6,489 nt of DNA, from the NCBI GenBank assembly GCA_022601215.1, contig JAHZIZ010000441.1:1-6489 (forward strand), given 5' to 3'. Position numbers and translations under genes: made by a program. This document shows positions 1-4,300 of this stretch, piece by piece; within the stretch, counting starts at the first letter, position 1, and every line of letters starts with the position of its first letter. This DNA is from Bacteroidota bacterium. Its GTDB lineage: Bacteria > Bacteroidota > Bacteroidia > Flavobacteriales > Flavobacteriaceae. The notes below the pieces were generated by a model. That model ran no database searches and was not told the DNA's origin. It was given only the letters and a program-made list of their open reading frames with translations.

Positions 1-33
1 ACAAAGCAGGGGTAATAAGGATTTTTTTTTCAT
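1..33 (-). CDS. Start of a probable exported protein, running off the left edge
   Basis: An ATG at 33-31 on the minus strand opens a frame reading MKKKSLLPLLC up to the window edge. Three lysines followed by a leucine-rich run is how a signal peptide begins, so the product is probably secreted or membrane-anchored. The Cys at residue 11 is early for a lipobox and may simply belong to the hydrophobic core. The gene would be co-directional with the AraC-type gene that ends 86 bases upstream. No Shine-Dalgarno sequence precedes it, as is usual in this phylum. Only 11 codons are visible, so function cannot be assigned and the call rests on the signal-peptide pattern alone. A plus-strand frame crossing the same bases is less protein-like. 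Confidence 0.45.
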   Translation of the reverse strand, partial: MKKKSLLPLLC

Positions 34-57
34 GACATTCGGTTTTATGATTTCTGA

Positions 58-79
58 ATACCAAAAGTCGGATACCAAA
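58..79. repeat. Tandem direct repeat ATACCAAA, 14-base period
   Basis: ATACCAAA occurs at 58-65 and again at 72-79; on the minus strand this reads TTTGGTAT twice. The copies start 14 bases apart and lie 25-46 bases upstream of the ATG at 33. The position fits a regulator-binding site for the left-edge gene, and AraC-type proteins commonly bind direct repeats. Two 8-base copies in AT-rich DNA could also be chance. Confidence 0.3.
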
Positions 80-84
80 TTAAT

Positions 85-114
85 CTATGGGTTCATAGTT
101 ATAAAACTAAACCC
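85..114. repeat. Two overlapping, mutually exclusive hairpins after the AraC-type gene
   Basis: One hairpin pairs GGGTT (89-93) with AACCC (110-114) and TAGTT (96-100) with AACTA (105-109), with a 2-base bulge and an ATAA loop. The alternative pairs CTATG (85-89) with CATAG (94-98) around a GGTT tetraloop, and shares bases with the first. The structure begins six bases beyond the stop codon of the AraC-type gene. On the minus strand no T-run follows, so it is not a textbook terminator in that direction. On the plus strand a T-rich stretch (115-121) follows. It may act as a 3' processing stem, a weak terminator, or a leader element of the left-edge gene. Confidence 0.35.
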
Positions 115-119
115 TTCTT

Positions 120-1217
120 TTATGTTTTAAGACTTTGATGACCGTTTCTGAATTGTAAAGGAGTACAATTGTATTTCTTTTTAAACGCATTGTAGAAAGT
201 GGCCTTGTTGTTAAAACCTACATCAAAATAGATGCTTTTAATACTGTGGTCTTCTCCTTCGAGTAATAACTTTTCTGCTTCTTCTAATCGATATTGATTG
301 ACGAATTGATTGAAATTCTTACCCGATTTTTTGTTGATTACTTTGGATAGTAAATGGGTAGAGAACCCTAATTGATCGGCAAGGTGAACTAGGCGTAGCT
401 CGTTGTCAATGAAAGGTTTTTCATTTTTCATATGAATAGTGAGCTTTCCATATAACTCATTGAGAAGTGAAACTTCCAAAGAGGCATCTTTATTTTTAAT
501 TGGTAAGAAGAGCTTGCTATATAATTCGCCATTAAAAATAGATGGCTGGTTGAAAATAAAAAAGCCTATGGCATAGATGGATAGGCTCATAATAATGGAA
601 ATCATATAATCCCATTGACTATTGAAAAAGGAAAAGTTCACCAATATGTAGTAAGAGCAATAGGCTAACAAAAATAACACATAAAGTCCTGATAGAACTT
701 TAGACCATCGATCTCTTACTTTTTGGTATTCTGAAGTAATCGTTTTGTCCTTGTATATTAATAGAACTAACAGGCCAGCATATATACTCATGTGTAACGC
801 GATAAACCAATGTTGTTGCGCAAACCACAAGAGAATTATTTTTGTCTGAATCCAGCCTAGGTGGTTGAGCCAAATAGTGAGATTAGGAACCAATAACAAG
901 GTTGCCGGTAAAAAGTGAAGCGCATAGTTAAATGAAACTTCTTGTTTGTATAACCTCAGGAAATAAAGATAAAGTAGTGGCCCCGTTACGTAATAACACA
1001 ATTGAGGTAGTAGTACAAAATACGGGTACACTGTTTCATATTGAGTCCAGAATAGAACATACTGAAAAAGTATTATTGAGAAAGCAAGAACTAAAAAGGC
1101 AATGGGTAAGTTCTTTTTACTCTTACTACTTAGCAATAGGAAAAATAAAAATACGCCCATAAAGGACGCTATTAAAAATCCAGAAGTCCAAGTATCTAGA
1201 GATGGAATGGCTTGCAT
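120..1217 (-). CDS. Membrane-bound AraC-family transcriptional regulator (seven-helix sensor half)
   Basis: The product has 365 residues in two halves. Residues 1-225 hold seven hydrophobic segments, at about 12-30, 38-57, 64-86, 98-118, 136-155, 172-193 and 203-223. A linker follows, then an AraC-type DNA-binding domain at about 268-358. Its first helix-turn-helix is near 275-295 (LADQLGFSTHLLSKVIN) and its second near 326-347 (the conserved FDVGFNNKATFYNAFKK), ending in the family signature CTPLQF. This 7-TM plus HTH architecture is common in Bacteroidota. The protein probably senses an envelope or membrane signal and binds DNA while anchored in the inner membrane. The ligand and target genes cannot be read from sequence. 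The ATG at 1217 is the only start that covers the first helix. The gene begins 71 bases after rpe ends and has its own palindromic upstream region, so it may be transcribed separately. The left-edge gene is the nearest candidate target, by position only. Confidence 0.9.
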   Translation of the reverse strand: MQAIPSLDTWTSGFLIASFMGVFLFFLLLSSKSKKNLPIAFLVLAFSIILFQYVLFWTQYETVYPYFVLLPQLCYYVTGPLLYLYFLRLYKQEVSFNYALHFLPATLLLVPNLTIWLNHLGWIQTKIILLWFAQQHWFIALHMSIYAGLLVLLIYKDKTITSEYQKVRDRWSKVLSGLYVLFLLAYCSYYILVNFSFFNSQWDYMISIIMSLSIYAIGFFIFNQPSIFNGELYSKLFLPIKNKDASLEVSLLNELYGKLTIHMKNEKPFIDNELRLVHLADQLGFSTHLLSKVINKKSGKNFNQFVNQYRLEEAEKLLLEGEDHSIKSIYFDVGFNNKATFYNAFKKKYNCTPLQFRNGHQSLKT

Positions 1218-1224
1218 TACACTA

Positions 1225-1248
1225 TTTTATAGGAAATATACTATAAAA
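1225..1248. promoter_or_regulatory. Inverted repeat around a possible -7 box of the AraC-type gene
   Basis: TTTTATAG (1225-1232) and CTATAAAA (1241-1248) form a perfect 8-base inverted repeat with an 8-base spacer. Read on the minus strand the spacer is TATATTTC, seven of eight matches to the Bacteroidota -7 box TAnnTTTG. It ends 15 bases before the ATG at 1217, nearly the same distance as the -7 box of rpe from its start (16 bases). No TTG lies at the -33 position, about 20 bases upstream. A repeat placed over the -7 box would suit a repressor or autoregulatory site. The repeat is seen directly; the promoter reading is inference. Confidence 0.4.
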
Positions 1249-1260
1249 CTATCTAGATAG
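1249..1260. promoter_or_regulatory. 12-base perfect palindrome CTATCTAGATAG, possible operator
   Basis: This perfect 12-base palindrome directly abuts the inverted repeat at 1225-1248 and would fall in the spacer between the -33 and -7 positions of the AraC-type gene. Its centre has no loop, so it makes a poor RNA hairpin. Its symmetry is better explained as a site for a dimeric DNA-binding protein. It shares the CTAT/ATAG half-site with the neighbouring repeat. The bound protein is unknown. Confidence 0.35.
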
Positions 1261-1288
1261 AAGTAAAATGTTATAAGATTAGACTCTT

Positions 1289-1948
1289 TTATTGAGTGAT
1301 TTCTTTTAACCCAGAAATAGTGGCAATCGGGTCATCCGATTTAAAAACATAACTTCCAGCTACCAATACATCGGCGCCAGCTTCTTTGAGTTGTTTGGCA
1401 TTTTTATTTGTGACACCACCATCAATTTCAATTTTAGTTGCCATACCAAGTTCAATAATCATATGCTTCAATTCCTTTACTTTGTTGTAAGTATTTTCAA
1501 TGAAGCTTTGACCACCAAATCCTGGATTAACACTCATGATACAGACAAGATCGATATCTTGTAATACATCTTTTAAGTGAGAAACAGGTGTGTGTGGATT
1601 AAGAGCAACACCAGCTTTCATACCGGCGGCCTTGATGGCTTGAAGGGTGCGGTGTAAATGCGTACAAGCTTCATAATGCACGGTTAGAATGTCGGCGCCT
1701 AAATCGGCGAACGTATTAATATAACGATCAGGATCTACGATCATCAAATGCACATCGATAGTTTTCGTAGCATGTTTTGCAATATCCCTTAGCACCGGCA
1801 TTCCAAAAGAAATATTAGGTACAAAAACACCATCCATGATGTCAATATGAAACCAGTCTGCTTGACTATTGTTTATCATTTCTACATCACGCTGTAAGTT
1901 GGCGAAATCTGCGGCAAGGACAGATGGGGCAATCAATGTTTGGCTCAT
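1289..1948 (-). CDS. rpe: Ribulose-phosphate 3-epimerase
   Basis: The enzyme interconverts D-ribulose 5-phosphate and D-xylulose 5-phosphate in the cytoplasmic pentose phosphate pathway. The 219 residues match the normal family length and a single TIM barrel. The expected residues are visible: Ser9 in the opening IAPSVLAADF; the metal ligands His34, Asp36, His67 and Asp176; Asp36 and Asp176 as the catalytic acid/base pair; the glycine-rich NPGFGGQ loop (141-147); and the phosphate-binding DGGV (176-179) and AGS (197-199). Nothing is truncated or altered. The ATG at 1948 gives the canonical N-terminus and sits 16 bases after a strong promoter -7 box, implying a leader of only about ten bases with no Shine-Dalgarno sequence. 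It lies downstream of the BLUF gene on the same strand, with 73 bases between them. Readthrough from the BLUF gene remains possible because no clear terminator separates the two. Confidence 0.97.
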   Translation of the reverse strand: MSQTLIAPSVLAADFANLQRDVEMINNSQADWFHIDIMDGVFVPNISFGMPVLRDIAKHATKTIDVHLMIVDPDRYINTFADLGADILTVHYEACTHLHRTLQAIKAAGMKAGVALNPHTPVSHLKDVLQDIDLVCIMSVNPGFGGQSFIENTYNKVKELKHMIIELGMATKIEIDGGVTNKNAKQLKEAGADVLVAGSYVFKSDDPIATISGLKEITQ

Positions 1949-1964
1949 AAGAATGAAGTTTTTA

Positions 1965-1996
1965 CAAAGGTACTAATTAATAAAAAGCCCTTCAAA
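1965..1996 (-). promoter_or_regulatory. Bacteroidota-type promoter of rpe
   Basis: On the minus strand TTTG (1996-1993) is followed by exactly 20 bases and then TACCTTTG (1972-1965), a full match to the -33 (TTG) and -7 (TAnnTTTG) elements used by the primary sigma factor of this phylum. The predicted transcription start is near 1958-1960, about ten bases before the rpe ATG. The -33 element lies inside the 11-base direct repeat shared with the region upstream of the BLUF gene. Confidence 0.7.
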
Positions 1997-1997
1997 A
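1987..1997. repeat. 11-base direct repeat, copy on the rpe side of the BLUF gene
   Basis: GCCCTTCAAAA here is repeated exactly at 2504-2514, in the same orientation, on the other side of the BLUF gene. AATTAAT lies five bases to the left of this copy; the other copy has AATTAATT immediately to its left. The pair could be the duplicated edges of an insertion or a shared upstream control element. Confidence 0.4.
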
Positions 1998-2021
1998 GAG
2001 AAAAGGAAAAATGAAGTGTGT

Positions 2022-2429
2022 CTAAGCGATGAAGTAGTTGAGCTTTTCCGCTATCTCTTTGTGCTCTTCTTTATCCAATGCTTGTTGAATTAGCAACTTC
2101 AGATTGGTAATGTCCTCTTTTTCTGTAATAATACTAAAACCTGTTTTGTAATGGCTAAAAATACGCGAGCCTTTTGTAGTGTCGACTAATTTAAATATGC
2201 TATTGTGTCTAGAGTCTGTTTTAATAGTTTCAAATAGGCTATTAATAATTGCATATTCTCCTTCTAATACCTGTAGAAAAGTCTGCTCATTATACATTAG
2301 GATTCCAGTGATTTCCAGGTCTTCATTGTTTAGTGTAGTGGATTTAAAAAGTGCATCTAAATCTTCTCTGGAAATGTCTTTTACAGCTCTGCTAACATAT
2401 ACTATAGTCCCGACTTCTTCTTTTTTCAT
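2022..2429 (-). CDS. Single-domain BLUF blue-light photoreceptor with atypical flavin pocket
   Basis: BLUF domains bind FAD and sense blue light through a hydrogen-bond switch between a Tyr, a Gln and the flavin. The 135 residues hold one BLUF domain (about 7-100) plus a short C-terminal helical tail (about 105-133), and no output domain. This is the short PixD-like type, which signals by binding a partner protein. Recognisable features are the switch Tyr11 in IVYVSRA, Asn35 six residues before the T of the ITG motif, and Gln53 in FLQVLEG. By my alignment to AppA and PixD, the usual Trp and Met on the last strand (W-x-M) are Tyr94 and Thr96 in FSHYKTGF. That may change photocycle speed or signal output. 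The gene lies between rpoD and rpe on the same strand. Two terminators isolate it from rpoD, and an 11-base direct repeat flanks it. No partner is evident in the window. Whether it responds to light is inferred from the family. Confidence 0.9.
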   Translation of the reverse strand: MKKEEVGTIVYVSRAVKDISREDLDALFKSTTLNNEDLEITGILMYNEQTFLQVLEGEYAIINSLFETIKTDSRHNSIFKLVDTTKGSRIFSHYKTGFSIITEKEDITNLKLLIQQALDKEEHKEIAEKLNYFIA

Positions 2430-2470
2430 GATAATTGGTTGTGGTGATAAAGTTTAAGTTGCTTTTGTCT

Positions 2471-2497
2471 GAAAGTTAAATAAAATTTTGTTGTCAA
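2471..2497 (-). promoter_or_regulatory. Weak candidate promoter of the BLUF gene
   Basis: On the minus strand TTG (2497-2495) is followed by 16 bases and then TAACTTTC (2478-2471), seven of eight matches to TAnnTTTG. The spacer is shorter than the 20 bases at rpe and the final G is missing, so this is tentative. A promoter is expected in this stretch because terminators stop transcription from rpoD just upstream. It would leave a leader of roughly 35 bases. Confidence 0.25.
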
Positions 2498-2503
2498 TTA
2501 ATT

Positions 2504-2514
2504 GCCCTTCAAAA
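2504..2514. repeat. 11-base direct repeat, copy on the rpoD side of the BLUF gene
   Basis: This is the second exact copy of GCCCTTCAAAA (see 1987-1997), with AATTAATT directly to its left at 2496-2503. It lies 75 bases upstream of the BLUF start codon. Unlike the rpe copy, it has no TAnnTTTG at the corresponding downstream position, so here it does not appear to serve as a -33 element. Confidence 0.4.
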
Positions 2515-2535
2515 ATTTAACGAAATTATTATATG

Positions 2536-2563
2536 AAAAAACCTCCGGTAATCAGCCGGAGGT
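2536..2563 (-). terminator. Intrinsic terminator, second after rpoD
   Basis: ACCTCCGG (2541-2548) pairs perfectly with CCGGAGGT (2556-2563) around a 7-base loop. On the minus strand this GC-rich 8-base-pair stem runs straight into six T residues (2541-2536), the textbook form of an intrinsic terminator. On the plus strand no T-run follows, so it works for rpoD only. It stops rpoD transcription before the BLUF gene. Confidence 0.9.
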
Positions 2564-2575
2564 CATTCATCAATC

Positions 2576-2624
2576 AAAAAACGAACAGTCGTAGTCTTCG
2601 ACAAAGCGAAGACCTTATACTGTT
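2576..2624 (-). terminator. Intrinsic terminator, first after rpoD
   Basis: A two-tier hairpin begins 15 bases after the rpoD stop codon. The inner stem pairs GTCTTCG (2594-2600) with CGAAGAC (2607-2613) around a 6-base loop. The outer stem pairs AACAGT (2584-2589) with ACTGTT (2619-2624), with a small internal loop between. On the minus strand CG and then six T residues (2581-2576) follow. It is weaker and less regular than the stem at 2541-2563, and the two act in series. Confidence 0.65.
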
Positions 2625-2639
2625 GTTGCGGTTATTGGG

Positions 2640-3503
2640 TTACCCCAAATATGTCTTTAAGATTTTACTTCTAGAGGTGTGTTTCAATCTACGGATTGCT
2701 TTTTCCTTAATCTGGCGAACACGTTCACGAGTTAAGTCGAAAGTCTCTCCAATTTCCTCCAGTGTCATTGGGTGTTGATTCCCAAGACCAAAATATAGTC
2801 TTATTACGTCTGCTTCACGAGGGGTTAAGGTCTCTAAAGCTCGCTCTATCTCAGTACGAAGTGATTCATGTAATAAGGAACGATCCGGATTAGGAGATTC
2901 TCCACTACGTAAAACGTCGTATAAGTTAGAATCTTCTCCCTCTACTAATGGTGCATCCATAGATACATGACGGCCAGAGTTTTTCATAGACTCTTTTACG
3001 TCATTAATAGTCATATCCAGTTCTTTAGCAATTTCTTCAGCAGAAGGTGGACGCTCATGTGCTTGCTCTAAGAAGGCAAACGTTTTATTAATTTTGTTAA
3101 TGCTTCCAATTTTATTCAATGGAAGACGCACAATACGAGATTGCTCTGCTAGAGCTTGTAATATCGATTGTCTAATCCACCAAACAGCATAGGAGATAAA
3201 TTTAAAACCACGAGTTTCGTCAAAACGTTGTGCTGCTTTAATAAGCCCAAGGTTTCCTTCGTTGATTAAATCTGGAAGGGTCAATCCTTGATTTTGGTAT
3301 TGTTTTGCTACTGAAACTACAAAACGAAGATTCGCTTTAGTTAATTTTTCTAAGGCGCGTTGATCTCCCGCTTTTATGCGCTGTGCCAACTCTACTTCTT
3401 CGTCTGCGGTAATTAAGTCAACTTTTCCAATTTCTTGTAGGTACTTGTCCAATGATGCGGTTTCCCTGTTGGTAACCTGCTTGGTAATTTTAAGTTGTCT
3501 CAT
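2640..3503 (-). CDS. rpoD: Primary RNA polymerase sigma-70 factor (RpoD/SigA, Bacteroidota type)
   Basis: This is the housekeeping sigma factor that directs RNA polymerase to most promoters. The 287 residues are far shorter than the roughly 600-residue enterobacterial RpoD because region 1.1 and the non-conserved insert are absent; this short form is normal for the primary sigma of Bacteroidota. Region 1.2 covers about 15-47 ([17 protein letters not shown]). Region 2 covers 50-120 and includes the promoter-melting and -10-reading helix [20 protein letters not shown] (95-114). Region 3 runs from about 125 to 200. Region 4 covers 218-275, with the -35-reading helix-turn-helix at 247-273 ([20 protein letters not shown]). 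All regions are intact. The ATG at 3503 gives the usual MRQLKITKQ start. Tandem terminators end the transcript. No perfect TAnnTTTG is found upstream, so its own promoter is unclear. Confidence 0.96.
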   Translation of the reverse strand: MRQLKITKQVTNRETASLDKYLQEIGKVDLITADEEVELAQRIKAGDQRALEKLTKANLRFVVSVAKQYQNQGLTLPDLINEGNLGLIKAAQRFDETRGFKFISYAVWWIRQSILQALAEQSRIVRLPLNKIGSINKINKTFAFLEQAHERPPSAEEIAKELDMTINDVKESMKNSGRHVSMDAPLVEGEDSNLYDVLRSGESPNPDRSLLHESLRTEIERALETLTPREADVIRLYFGLGNQHPMTLEEIGETFDLTRERVRQIKEKAIRRLKHTSRSKILKTYLG

Positions 3504-3638
3504 GTAAGGGCTCTTTCTTTTAAGTTATTATCCTTTCGTAATTAGTTATACGCAGAATAACGCTCAAATGTTACAGAGTGTAAAATATTTTTTTGATATT
3601 AATATGTAAACACTTGATTAGTAGCGATATATTATTGT
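3504..3638. other. Intergenic stretch upstream of rpoD
   Basis: These 135 bases hold no gene that I can see and should contain the rpoD promoter. The best -7 candidate on the minus strand is AACATTTG (3572-3565), seven of eight matches to TAnnTTTG, but no TTG stands about 20 bases upstream. A small inverted repeat pairs GTTAT (3545-3549) with ATAAC (3557-3561). The implied leader would be about 55 bases. Nothing here is firm. Confidence 0.3.
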
Positions 3639-4083
3639 CTAAAAAAGACTGTCTTTGGATAAAATAACCTCTGTTTTTTCTGAAATGATGCTATCTGCAC
3701 ATTTTTTATTGTCACTACTTATGGTCACATCGGTTGTGCTAGAATAGTAATGATAGGTGGTCTTTTTTTGGGACCCATCAAATTCATTTCTTTTGTTCAT
3801 GACTATTTTTAGAAAGCTTCATTGCGTCTTCATTGAAATCCTACTCAAGAGGGACGTTTAACCTTTGAGATTGGTGTTCAGTTATTTCTTGTTCCGTTAC
3901 ATCATCTCCAACAATTTGATTTGGATTATCATTTATAGTGTTTTGGTATCCATTGACGTTTATGAAAAGAAGAATTGCTAAAACTGAGCAGTCTCAACTA
4001 TAAAAAGAAGAGGCGTCTTCGTTTTCGCAAGAACTGATAAAGTAGGTTAGGATGGCCAACATTAAATAGCATGAATTTTTCAT
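3639..4083 (-). pseudogene. Decayed small lipoprotein gene (two stops and a frameshift)
   Basis: The ATG at 4083 opens a typical lipoprotein signal: MKNSCY, a hydrophobic stretch, then the lipobox ISSC with Cys19, followed by ENED, an acidic stretch like the surface-export signals of Bacteroidota lipoproteins. The frame then meets TGA at 3996-3994, continues in the same frame with hydrophilic sequence (for example NQIVGDDVTEQEITEHQ), meets TAG at 3843-3841, continues (DFNEDAMKLSKNSHEQK), and ends at TGA 3786-3784. Dropping one A from the A-rich run near 3787-3795 joins this to a second frame (NEFDGSQKKTTYHYYSS and onward) that stays open to TAG at 3641-3639. The repaired product would have about 150 residues. 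The segment after the first stop is oddly hydrophobic (SVLAILLFI), so another frameshift may lie between 3960 and 4000. I do not recognise the family. Alternatives are sequencing errors, or a real short ORF (29 codons) followed by an independent 53-codon ORF from 3800. Confidence 0.55.
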
Positions 4084-4300
4084 AGAGGTTATTGTTTTGT
4101 GCTATTTTCAAGTCTGGCAATTTAAAAATGGTTGCGTAGGTAACAGTTTTACCGGGATGAAGTAACATTAATTAACATTTCTAAATCCTTCGTGACGAAA
4201 GAGGAGGATGTAGCTAGTTCTATAAATTGTGAGTGAATTCTATTTGCTAGAGAAGCAAGGTAGAATAACATGGAGTGTTGTCGTGTAGCTCCTTATTTTT
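4084..4300. other. Spacer between the kinase gene and the lipoprotein remnant
   Basis: These 217 bases follow the kinase stop codon. No convincing terminator is present: GGAG/CTCC at the start of the stretch is only a 4-base stem, and the TTCG-TCA-CGAA hairpin (near 4188-4198) has no T-run. A 40-codon ATG frame (4271-4149, minus) exists but has no recognisable motif. I see no clear promoter for the lipoprotein remnant. Confidence 0.3.

Noticed and set aside
2..130. Open plus-strand frame of 42 codons entering from the left edge and overlapping the end of the AraC-type gene
   Set aside because: Its translation is low-complexity and shows no motif. It overlaps the end of a well-supported gene, and the minus strand at the same place offers a better signal-peptide start.
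932..1162. Plus-strand frames overlapping the annotated genes (932-1162, 2179-2457, 2533-2778, 4575-4787, 5631-5825)
   Set aside because: They are antisense to well-supported genes or cross the terminators, and their translations show no domain or signal.
2594..2613. GTCTTCG/CGAAGAC hairpin as a riboswitch or small RNA
   Set aside because: It lies 3' of rpoD, sits inside a second matching stem and is followed by a T-run, so a terminator explains it.
3784..4083. In-frame TGA and TAG read as recoding (selenocysteine or reassigned stops)
   Set aside because: Two different stop codons plus a frameshift in one small gene fit decay better. No selenocysteine insertion hairpin is evident after the TGA, and the intact genes here end normally with TAA or TAG.
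4139..4153. GGTAA-CAGTT-TTACC inverted repeat
   Set aside because: It has only five base pairs, no T-run on the transcribed strand and no promoter context, so it is likely chance.
4188..4203. TTCG-TCA-CGAA hairpin as the kinase terminator
   Set aside because: The stem is short, no T-run follows on the minus strand, and it lies about 100 bases after the stop codon.
4149..4271. Minus-strand 40-codon ATG frame downstream of the kinase gene
   Set aside because: No recognisable domain, signal or promoter. The length is ordinary for chance in this composition. Only its position after the kinase gene makes it worth recording.
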